Part shown: piece by piece, positions 25,383-32,056 of the stretch
Layout of the letters: each line of letters begins with the position of its first letter
Position numbering within the stretch: the first letter of the stretch is position 1
Source of the DNA: DATLWR01 sp035576205
GTDB lineage: Bacteria > Pseudomonadota > Zetaproteobacteria > Mariprofundales > Mariprofundaceae
NCBI GenBank assembly: GCA_035576205.1
Contig: DATLWR010000119.1
Span: 1 to 39,762, forward strand
DNA: 39,762 nucleotides
Reading direction: 5' to 3'
Made by a program: the position numbers and the translations under genes
The notes under the pieces: model-generated
Told to the model about the DNA's origin: nothing
Databases searched by the model: none
The model's input: the letters and a program-made list of their open reading frames with translations, nothing else

Positions 25383-26003
25383 TCTGGAAAAGGAAATTGC
25401 AAGATCCTCTACAGTGATCATTGAGCCCCTCTCAATATACTGTGCGACCGCTGCCAAATGCGGAAAAACCTCTGTGTACTCCTCCTGAGAACCATCATGA
25501 TTCTTCTGAAGTTTCACTGCATAACTACCTATTTTCTTTTCAATGCTGACAACATGCTCTCTCTGTGAATTGTTTTCGTCTTCTTTTCTTAACGAAATAA
25601 CTAAACGATTATCGAACAGGCCGGCCAGAATTTCACCCTTATTCAAAGCATCCTGACTGAACCAGCAAATTAAGTTCGCATTACTATATCTCTTCAAGAC
25701 TACAATTAGCGGGATCATGAACAGAGCAGCAATAGCGTAACCGATAATTACGCCGGAAGTATTGCCCATTGCCGACATAAGTACCAAGCCAACTGTTCCG
25801 AAACAAGCAAAGTAAAATGCGATGCGCCAAACTTCAGGGGAAAAAACCGCCTTTCTGAGGATATATCCCCAGAGGCCAATTGAATAAAGAATGGTAAAGA
25901 ATGCTGGAATTATATTTCCTATACCGAATTGGCCAGCTAAAAATGTATCAGCTAAACCAATAAGACTAAGGAGCACGTACAATACACCATAGACCTTGAT
26001 CAT
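25380..26003 (-). CDS. Hypothetical membrane protein, AT-rich, probably acquired
   Basis: I do not recognise this family. The 207-residue product has four hydrophobic helices in the N-terminal half (about residues 4-24, 30-48, 60-79 and 85-103). A soluble basic/acidic C-terminal part (about 110-207) includes SLRKEDENNSQREHVVSIEKK and ends in an amphipathic helix. Base composition is clearly lower in GC than all neighbours, and codons such as ATA, TTA and AAT are frequent. This suggests horizontal transfer between ppx and the acyltransferase genes. The start is supported by GGGGAGAG about four bases ahead. A possible promoter is at 26034-26062. Confidence 0.75.
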   Translation of the reverse strand: MIKVYGVLYVLLSLIGLADTFLAGQFGIGNIIPAFFTILYSIGLWGYILRKAVFSPEVWRIAFYFACFGTVGLVLMSAMGNTSGVIIGYAIAALFMIPLIVVLKRYSNANLICWFSQDALNKGEILAGLFDNRLVISLRKEDENNSQREHVVSIEKKIGSYAVKLQKNHDGSQEEYTEVFPHLAAVAQYIERGSMITVEDLAISFSR

Positions 26004-26033
26004 GCTCTCCCCTAAAGCAACAACTGTATGCGC

Positions 26034-26062
26034 AATATAGTGACTGTATCCCCGGCGTAAAA
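26034..26062 (-). promoter_or_regulatory. Candidate promoter of the AT-rich membrane protein gene
   Basis: On the minus strand TTTTAC (26062-26057) and TATATT (26039-26034) are 17 bases apart, about 30 bases before the start codon at 26003. The -10 match is good and the -35 is weak. This would make the gene independent of the envelope operon upstream. Confidence 0.35.
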
Positions 26063-26115
26063 GGATGCTCGCTTTATCTGAATCGGATATCTAAAGCAAA
26101 TTAGCCAAGAAATAC

Positions 26116-26724
26116 TTAGTTGAAGTAGCTGTCCGCCTTGGCCTGAGCATCATCCATCGCTTGCTGAAAGCGGCGCAGATTCTCCTCGTCATCATCGCTG
26201 TCGGCATAGACCGGCTCGCCGATCACGAAGACGCCGCGTGTGAACGGCAGCGGCAGATAGAAACGATCCCAGGAGTTGGCGCGCTTGTGCCGCTTCGTCG
26301 CGTAACAGACGGCGCGGAGCGGCAGGCCGGTCTTCTTCGCCAGCTGCACGGTGCCCGGCTGCACCACCTCGCGCGGCCCCTTCGGGCCGTCCGGCGTGAT
26401 GCCGAGCGCCCTGCCCTGCCTTGCCAGCTTGATCATCTCCAAGAGAGCCCTTGCTCCGCCACGGGTGGATGAACCGCGGCTCGATTCGATCCCCATCAGC
26501 TGCACGGCATCGGCGATGTAGGCACCGTCGCGATGCTCGGAGATCAGCATCGAGCCGTTCCAGCCCTTGTAGGCGTATGGCATCATCAGGATGCGGGCAT
26601 GCCAGAAACTGAGGATGTAGGGAGCATCACCCGGCTTGTAGCGCTCGCCGACGAATTCCCAGCGAATGGTCACCGCGAGAAACTTGTGAATCAGATAGAT
26701 GAGTCGAGGGATTAACCAGTCCAT
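26116..26724 (-). CDS. DUF374 lysophospholipid acyltransferase-like protein, copy 2
   Basis: This is a probable membrane-associated acyltransferase acting on lipid A precursors or glycerophospholipids. The 202 residues carry an N-terminal hydrophobic anchor (IPRLIYLIHKFLAVTI), the acyltransferase-like FWHARILMMPYA in place of HxxxxD, SEHRDGAYIADAV, the GSSTRGGARALLEMI block and the phosphate-binding ITPDGPKGP. Residue for residue it aligns over its whole length with the next gene upstream; more than half of positions agree by eye. It is the last gene of the envelope operon, 64 bases after its paralogue. The acyl acceptor is unknown. Confidence 0.88.
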   Translation of the reverse strand: MDWLIPRLIYLIHKFLAVTIRWEFVGERYKPGDAPYILSFWHARILMMPYAYKGWNGSMLISEHRDGAYIADAVQLMGIESSRGSSTRGGARALLEMIKLARQGRALGITPDGPKGPREVVQPGTVQLAKKTGLPLRAVCYATKRHKRANSWDRFYLPLPFTRGVFVIGEPVYADSDDDEENLRRFQQAMDDAQAKADSYFN

Positions 26725-26788
26725 TCACTTACCGTCCAAAGCTCATGGACCTAATTTATCGCGATGGCTGTATCGGGTGAATCACTTT

Positions 26789-27427
26789 TTAGGCTGAACG
26801 CGGAGATGATACGAAGTAGCTGTCGGCTTTGGCCTGTGTTTCGTCCATTACCGCCTGAAAGCGGGCAAGCGTCTTTTCATCCGTATCTTCGATGGTAATG
26901 GGATCGCTGAGGACAAAGACCCCCCTGGTAAAAGGCTTGGGGATGTAAAAACGATCCCACGAACCGGCGCGCCAGTAGTGCCGGGTCGCATAACAGGCGG
27001 AACGGAACGGCAGCCCGCTCTTCTTTGCCATCTGCACGACACCCATTTTCATCTCTTCGGCCGGCCCCTTCGGTCCGTCCGGCGTGACGGCCACCGGGAA
27101 TCCCGACCGGGCTATCCGGATCAGTGCCAGCAGCGCCCGCGAACCTCCGCGGGTGGAAGAGCCGCGGGTGGAACCAAAACCCATCAATTTGGCGGCATCG
27201 GCAATATAGCTGCCGTCCTGGTGTTCCGAAATAAGGAGCGATCCGTTCCAGCCCGGAAAGGCATACGGGAGCATCAGAATCCTTGCATGCCAGTAACCGA
27301 GAACAAATGGCGGCATCGCACTGTCATAGCGATCCCCGACATACTCCCAGCGGATGGTCTTGCAGAGAAAGCGATAGATAAGATAGATCAGCCTGGGGAC
27401 CAGGCGACCGATGAATTGCTGTTTCAA
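26789..27427 (-). CDS. DUF374 lysophospholipid acyltransferase-like protein, copy 1
   Basis: Paralogue of the following gene (212 residues). It has the same order of motifs: membrane anchor VPRLIYLIYRFLCKTI, YWHARILMLPYA, SEHQDGSYIADAA, GSSTRGGSRALLALI and VTPDGPKGPAEEM. The C terminus again ends QAKADSYF plus a short tail. The start is a TTG that overlaps the msbA stop (TTGA) with GGAG ahead, so translation is probably coupled to msbA. Coupling to the lipid A flippase favours a role in lipid A or outer-membrane lipid assembly; this is inferred from context. Confidence 0.89.
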   Translation of the reverse strand: MKQQFIGRLVPRLIYLIYRFLCKTIRWEYVGDRYDSAMPPFVLGYWHARILMLPYAFPGWNGSLLISEHQDGSYIADAAKLMGFGSTRGSSTRGGSRALLALIRIARSGFPVAVTPDGPKGPAEEMKMGVVQMAKKSGLPFRSACYATRHYWRAGSWDRFYIPKPFTRGVFVLSDPITIEDTDEKTLARFQAVMDETQAKADSYFVSSPRSA

Positions 27428-29169
27428 TCAAGCTCCTGCGATTCGAACTGCATGCGGTAAAGCTCGGCATAGAGGCCGCCCTGGGCGAGCAACTCCTCGT
27501 GGCGGCCGCTCTGGGCGATGCCGCCCTGATCGAGCACGACGATGCGATCGGCATGGCGGATGGTGGAGAGGCGGTGGGCGATGACGATCACCGTGCGCCC
27601 TTCCATCAGCCGATCGATCGCCTGCTGCACCAGCCGCTCCGACTCGGTATCGAGGCTGCTCGTCGCCTCGTCGAGGATCAGGATCGGTGCATCCTTCAGC
27701 AGCGCCCGGGCCAGCGACAGGCGCTGGCGCTGGCCGCCGGAGAGGATGACGCCGCGTTCGCCGACCAGTGTCTCGTAACCCTGCGGCAGCTTGCTGATGA
27801 AATCGTGCGCATTGGCGGCGCGTGCCACCTCCTCGACGCGCGCCTGGTCGATACCCTCAAGACCATAAGCGATGTTGCTGAGCACCGTATCGTTGAACAG
27901 CACGACCTCCTGCGTGACCAGGGCGATCTGGCGACGCAACGATGCCTGCGTCAGCTCGCGCAGGTCGACGCCGTCGATCAGCACGCGGCCCCCGCTCGGA
28001 TCCATGAAGCGCGGCACCAGATTGGCCAGCGTCGTCTTGCCGGCACCACTGCGGCCGACCAGCGCCACCACCTCGCCCGCCTTCACGGTGAGATCGATGC
28101 TGTGCAGGACGGGCCTGGTGGTGCCGGGATACTGCAGGCTCACCTGCTCGAAACGGATCGAATCGCCAAATCGCTTCAGTTCGCCGGCCTCGGGGGCGTC
28201 CTCGATGGCCACGGGCTCGTCCAGCACCTCGAAGATGCGCTCGGCTGCCGCCATGCCCTGCTGGATCTCGTTGTTGGCGCGGCTGAGCCTCTTCACCGGC
28301 TCGTAAAGCATCAGCAGTGCGGCCAGGAAGGAGATCAGCGTGCCGGGCGTGGTCTCGCCCGATGCCACGCGCAGGCCGCCGTAGAGCAGCACGCCGGCGA
28401 TACCGAAACCGGCCAGCAGCTCCATGATCGGGAAGGAGAGCGCATGCACACGGAAGGCGCGCATCTGGTGCAACAGGAAATCGGCGGTGAAGTTCCGGAA
28501 ACGGCCCTGTTCGTAGCCCTCCATGCCGAAGGCCTTGACCACGCGCATGCCGCCCACCGTCTCCTCGAGCAGGCTGGTCAGTTCGCCCATGGCGACCTGG
28601 CCGTCCAGCGTGGCGCGCCGCATCTTGCGGCCGAAACGGGCGATCGGCCAGACCACCGCCGGTAGCACCAGGATGGCGATCAGCGCCAGCAGCCAGTCCT
28701 GCACCAGAACGACGCCGAGCAGGAAGACGATAGAGATCAGGTCGCGCATCAGCGAGGTCACCGAGGTGCTGACCGCCGCCTGCACCAGGGTTACGTCGTA
28801 GCTGATGCGGGCCAGCAGCTCGCCGGTCTTGCGGTGCGCGAAGAAGGCCAGCGACTGCATGGTCAGCCGCTGGTAAAGCGCGTTGCGCATATCGTAGATG
28901 ACCCGCTGGCCGATATAGCCCATCAGGTACGCCTGGCCGTAATAGGCGATGCCCTTGATCACGTAGAGGCCGATCACCAGTGCCGGGATCAGGTAGATAT
29001 AGTGCGGATTCTTGCCGCTCAGCGCCTCGTCGAGCGCCGGCTTCAGCGCCCAGGCGAGCGCCGCCGTACAGCCGGCCAGCACCACCATGCAGAGCATGGC
29101 GACGGAGAGCCTGCCCTTGTAGGGGGTGAGGAAGCCGAGCAGGCGCCTGTATAGTCGGGTCGTCGTCAA
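27424..29169 (-). CDS. msbA: Lipid A/LPS-core flippase (ABC exporter) MsbA
   Basis: This half-transporter flips lipid A-core across the inner membrane as a homodimer. The 581 residues match MsbA length (582 in E. coli). The N-terminal six-helix ABC exporter domain (about 1-315) is followed by the ATPase with Walker A GRSGAGKTT, the Q-loop VTQEVVLFNDTV, signature LSGGQRQRLSLARA, Walker B ILILDEATSSLD and the H-loop IVIAHRLST. The start is a TTG at 29169, nine bases after the amiC stop and in the same frame, with no clear binding site. A related multidrug exporter is the alternative, but acyltransferase neighbours favour MsbA. Confidence 0.9.
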   Translation of the reverse strand: MTTTRLYRRLLGFLTPYKGRLSVAMLCMVVLAGCTAALAWALKPALDEALSGKNPHYIYLIPALVIGLYVIKGIAYYGQAYLMGYIGQRVIYDMRNALYQRLTMQSLAFFAHRKTGELLARISYDVTLVQAAVSTSVTSLMRDLISIVFLLGVVLVQDWLLALIAILVLPAVVWPIARFGRKMRRATLDGQVAMGELTSLLEETVGGMRVVKAFGMEGYEQGRFRNFTADFLLHQMRAFRVHALSFPIMELLAGFGIAGVLLYGGLRVASGETTPGTLISFLAALLMLYEPVKRLSRANNEIQQGMAAAERIFEVLDEPVAIEDAPEAGELKRFGDSIRFEQVSLQYPGTTRPVLHSIDLTVKAGEVVALVGRSGAGKTTLANLVPRFMDPSGGRVLIDGVDLRELTQASLRRQIALVTQEVVLFNDTVLSNIAYGLEGIDQARVEEVARAANAHDFISKLPQGYETLVGERGVILSGGQRQRLSLARALLKDAPILILDEATSSLDTESERLVQQAIDRLMEGRTVIVIAHRLSTIRHADRIVVLDQGGIAQSGRHEELLAQGGLYAELYRMQFESQELD

Positions 29170-29178
29170 GGGAATAAC

Positions 29179-30420
29179 TTAGGAGTCGGACTTGAACGGC
29201 GGTCGCACGTCGCGCCGATCCAGGTACGACGTGGTCATGGAACGGGAGGCCTGCTGCCCCGTCTTCAGGCGCCCCATCTGCTCGAAGAACTGCTCGCTGG
29301 CGGCGAACAGGGCGTTGGCCAGCTCCTGCTGGTGGTCGCTTTCGCGCAGTTTCCGTTCGCGCCGCGGGTTCGAGATGTAGTCCAGCTCGACCAGGACGCT
29401 CGGAATCTCCAGCGCCCCCAGCACCACGAAGCGGGCCCGCTTGGGATCGTCATACTTCAGCGGCGAGGCATGCCGCATCTGCTTGAGAATGGTTTCGGCG
29501 AGGATCTGCGAGGAGTTCAGGCTGTCGCGCCGGAACATGTCGCCGAGGATCTGGTTGACCATCGGGTCGTCCACCTGATCCATCGACACGCCGCCCACCT
29601 CGTCGGCTGCGTTTTCCTTCGCCGCCAGGGCCGCGGCCGCCTTGTCGGGCGTCGCACCGCGCTCGGAAAGCGTATAGACGCTCGCCCCCTCGACACGGTG
29701 GTTCCGGACCGAATCGGCATGGATGCTGATCATCATGTCCGCCTTCGCCTGCCGGGCCAGCTGCACGCGGCGGCCCAGCGGCACGAAATAGTCGCCGTCG
29801 CGGGTCAGCACCGCACGCATGCCCGGCTGTTTGTTGATCAATGCGGCCAGTTTCCTGGCCACGGCCAGCGTCACATCCTTTTCCTGCAGGCCGTGCGGCC
29901 CGATCGCGCCGGGATCCTCGCCGCCATGGCCGGCATCGACGGCGATGACCAGCCCTTTCTTGCTTTGCTGCAGATCACCGGCCCTGACCGCCGCATTCTG
30001 CTCGGCCTCCGGCCGCATCAGGTCGACGACCAGCCGGTACGGCTTGCCCTGCATCGGCTTGAGCAGGAAGGTGCGCGGCTGCACGTTCTCCTTCACATCG
30101 ATCACCAGACGCAGGATACCGGGCTCGGGCTTGCCGTGCCGGACAGCCGCAACGACGGGATCGGGCAACGACAGCTTCGCAAGATCGGCCTGCATCTCCG
30201 TATCATTCATATCCAGCACGATCCGCTCGGGCGAATGCAGGCGGAACAGGCGATAGTCGATCGAACGGTTGAGATCGAAGACCAGCCGCGTGTTGTCCGG
30301 CGCCGTCCACAGGCGGGCATCGCGAACCACGCCGCCACCGGCGTTCGCCAGGCCGGAGAACAGCGTGGCGGCCAGCATGCCGGCCACAGCCAGACGACCT
30401 GTCAGAGCATCCAATCTCAT
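29179..30420 (-). CDS. N-acetylmuramoyl-L-alanine amidase, AMIN + Amidase_3 (AmiC type)
   Basis: This periplasmic zinc amidase cuts stem peptides from murein, usually at division sites. The 413-residue protein begins with a Sec signal peptide (about 27 residues, ending SGLANA). An AMIN domain follows (about 30-130, DARLWTAPDNTRLVFDLNR), then the Amidase_3 domain (about 170-390). Zinc and catalytic residues lie in IAVDAGHGGEDPGAIG, ISIHADS and SVLVELDYISNP. There is no LysM domain. The open frame runs upstream into the ligase-like gene. The ATG at 30420 is chosen because it opens the signal peptide; its binding site is weak. It sits 11 bases after the ligase-like gene. Confidence 0.94.
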   Translation of the reverse strand: MRLDALTGRLAVAGMLAATLFSGLANAGGGVVRDARLWTAPDNTRLVFDLNRSIDYRLFRLHSPERIVLDMNDTEMQADLAKLSLPDPVVAAVRHGKPEPGILRLVIDVKENVQPRTFLLKPMQGKPYRLVVDLMRPEAEQNAAVRAGDLQQSKKGLVIAVDAGHGGEDPGAIGPHGLQEKDVTLAVARKLAALINKQPGMRAVLTRDGDYFVPLGRRVQLARQAKADMMISIHADSVRNHRVEGASVYTLSERGATPDKAAAALAAKENAADEVGGVSMDQVDDPMVNQILGDMFRRDSLNSSQILAETILKQMRHASPLKYDDPKRARFVVLGALEIPSVLVELDYISNPRRERKLRESDHQQELANALFAASEQFFEQMGRLKTGQQASRSMTTSYLDRRDVRPPFKSDS

Positions 30421-30431
30421 AGCCGAAATAC

Positions 30432-31823
30432 TCACAGGCTGCTGCCGCTTTGCAAGGTTCGATCCGAGCCCGCGTCGCGCTGGTGCAACAGCGCCGCCAG
30501 CAACAGGCCCAGAATGATCATCAGCGGCTCCATGATACGCACGATAATGAAGGTGTTGGCGCCGATGGCATGCACCAGCAGTCCGGCATAGCCGCACAGC
30601 GTGCCGAGCGCCGCCCCTTTCAGCAGCGGATCGTCGATCTCGTTGTAGCATTGCCGCAGCAGCACCCAGATGCGCCTGAGCAGCCAGAGGAACAGCAGCA
30701 GCCCGATCATGCCGCTCTCCAGCAGCACGCGCGGATACTGGGCATCGAGGAACGGGCCGCCGGTCACCCCGACCCCCAGCAGGGGATGCTGGGGAAAATA
30801 TTTACCCAGCACGTTTTCCCAGGCACGCAACCGCTCGCTGGTCGAGGTATCGATACGCAACTGGCCGACCTTGATCTGTCCCGCTTCCTGATGCTGCGTG
30901 AAGGTATAGCTGATGCGCTCGACAACGTTCTGCGGCAGCACGAAGGGCATGAGCGCACCGCCTACCAGCGTCATGACGATCAGCAGCCGGCGCTGATGCG
31001 AGTAAAGCAGGAACGTCAGGTAGGCGACCAGCAGGGCGAGGTAGGAGCTGCGCGACTCGGTGAAGGCCAGCGGCACCAGAATGATGCCCATCAGGCCGAA
31101 CAGCCAGTAACGTGGAATCTTCTCCCGGTAATAGATGAAGATGCCGAGCACGATGGAGAACATCAGCACCAGATAACCGCCGAAGGTGTTGGGCTCGCCC
31201 TCCGCTCCCTCGAACGGTGCCGACACGCGCTCGCCGCTCGGAATCTGCGCGATACCCAGCAGGCTGGCGACGGCACAGGTGACCAGCAGCATGATCAGGT
31301 AGCGGCGGATCTCGGCGGGGCTCTGGATATGGTTGGCGATCATGTAGAAGAGCACGAAATACTCGAGGTATTTCAGCACGAAGAAGAAGCCGTACATGCC
31401 GACGCGCCCGACATAGAAGCCGGCGAGTGTCGTGAACGCCGCCACCAGCCAGTAGAGGGCGATCGGCTGGTTCAGAGGCGTGCGGCGGATACTGCCGAGC
31501 TCCTTGTAATAGGCCATGCGGAACAGCCAGGTCAGACAGATGATACCCAGCAGGATATCGTCCAGACGCAGCGTGACACCGCGGGAGGCGGTGACGCTCA
31601 CCTTGCCGGCAACCAGCGCCGCCTCGCTGGTGACACCGCCGAGCACGATCTCCGGCGACAACAGGGTCGACAGGATCAGCAGGTAGAGCGTCAGCTCGAC
31701 ACTGGTGAAGGCGACGGTGACCACCATCAGGCCGCCGACCAGCAGCAGCGGCAACCGGGTACCGGTCGGTGCGACCGTGTAGAAGGCGACGAGCAGCAGG
31801 GAAACCAGCAGCAGCGTCAGCAT
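30432..31823 (-). CDS. O-antigen ligase / polysaccharide polymerase-like membrane protein
   Basis: This polytopic inner-membrane protein has about 463 residues, around eleven helices, and a Wzy_C-type periplasmic loop near residues 290-370. The loop contains RIDTSTSERLRAWENVLGKYFPQHPLLGVGVTGG, matching the RxxxW...HPLxGxG motif of O-antigen ligases and Wzy polymerases. With the export genes upstream it is likely the polymerase or ligase of the exopolysaccharide. The ATG at 31823 (or GTG 31826) has no binding site. An in-frame CTG at 31865 sits five bases after AAGGAG and overlaps the stop of the preceding small gene, so the true start may lie further upstream. Confidence 0.87.
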   Translation of the reverse strand: MLTLLLVSLLLVAFYTVAPTGTRLPLLLVGGLMVVTVAFTSVELTLYLLILSTLLSPEIVLGGVTSEAALVAGKVSVTASRGVTLRLDDILLGIICLTWLFRMAYYKELGSIRRTPLNQPIALYWLVAAFTTLAGFYVGRVGMYGFFFVLKYLEYFVLFYMIANHIQSPAEIRRYLIMLLVTCAVASLLGIAQIPSGERVSAPFEGAEGEPNTFGGYLVLMFSIVLGIFIYYREKIPRYWLFGLMGIILVPLAFTESRSSYLALLVAYLTFLLYSHQRRLLIVMTLVGGALMPFVLPQNVVERISYTFTQHQEAGQIKVGQLRIDTSTSERLRAWENVLGKYFPQHPLLGVGVTGGPFLDAQYPRVLLESGMIGLLLFLWLLRRIWVLLRQCYNEIDDPLLKGAALGTLCGYAGLLVHAIGANTFIIVRIMEPLMIILGLLLAALLHQRDAGSDRTLQSGSSL

Positions 31824-31861
31824 CACTGCCGGCGGAAACGGTACGCGGATACTGTTCAGGT

Positions 31862-32056
31862 TCAGTGCGGCTCCTTCCCGGGCTGGCGGGATGTATCGAG
31901 AGGCGTATAGGCCTTGTTGTACGGGTCGTTGAACTGGCTGGAACAGGCGCGCGCCAGACCCAGCATCAGGGCCAGCATGAACAGCACCGCCACCGTCCCG
32001 ACAATCCGGCGCCGGCGCCGGCGCCGGCTCAGCAGCTGGTCAAGATCATGCTGCAT
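31862..32056 (-). CDS. Small single-pass membrane protein, 64 residues
   Basis: This short gene lies between the Wzc-type kinase and the ligase-like gene, overlapping the kinase stop by 11 bases. Its product has an acidic start (MQHDLDQLL), a run of seven arginines (residues 11-18), a single membrane helix (about 19-38, IVGTVAVLFMLALMLGLA), one cysteine, and a short polar tail. The arginine run puts the N terminus in the cytoplasm. No family recognised. The longer frame upstream to 32263 is a shadow inside the kinase gene. Evidence for reality is gene packing and the charge/helix pattern only. Confidence 0.6.
   Translation of the reverse strand: MQHDLDQLLSRRRRRRRIVGTVAVLFMLALMLGLARACSSQFNDPYNKAYTPLDTSRQPGKEPH
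32007..32028. repeat. CCGGCG hexamer microrepeat
   Basis: Nearly four tandem copies of CCGGCG encode the arginine run of the 64-residue membrane protein. The repeat is self-complementary and could fold into a strong hairpin or vary in number by slippage. Confidence 0.8.
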
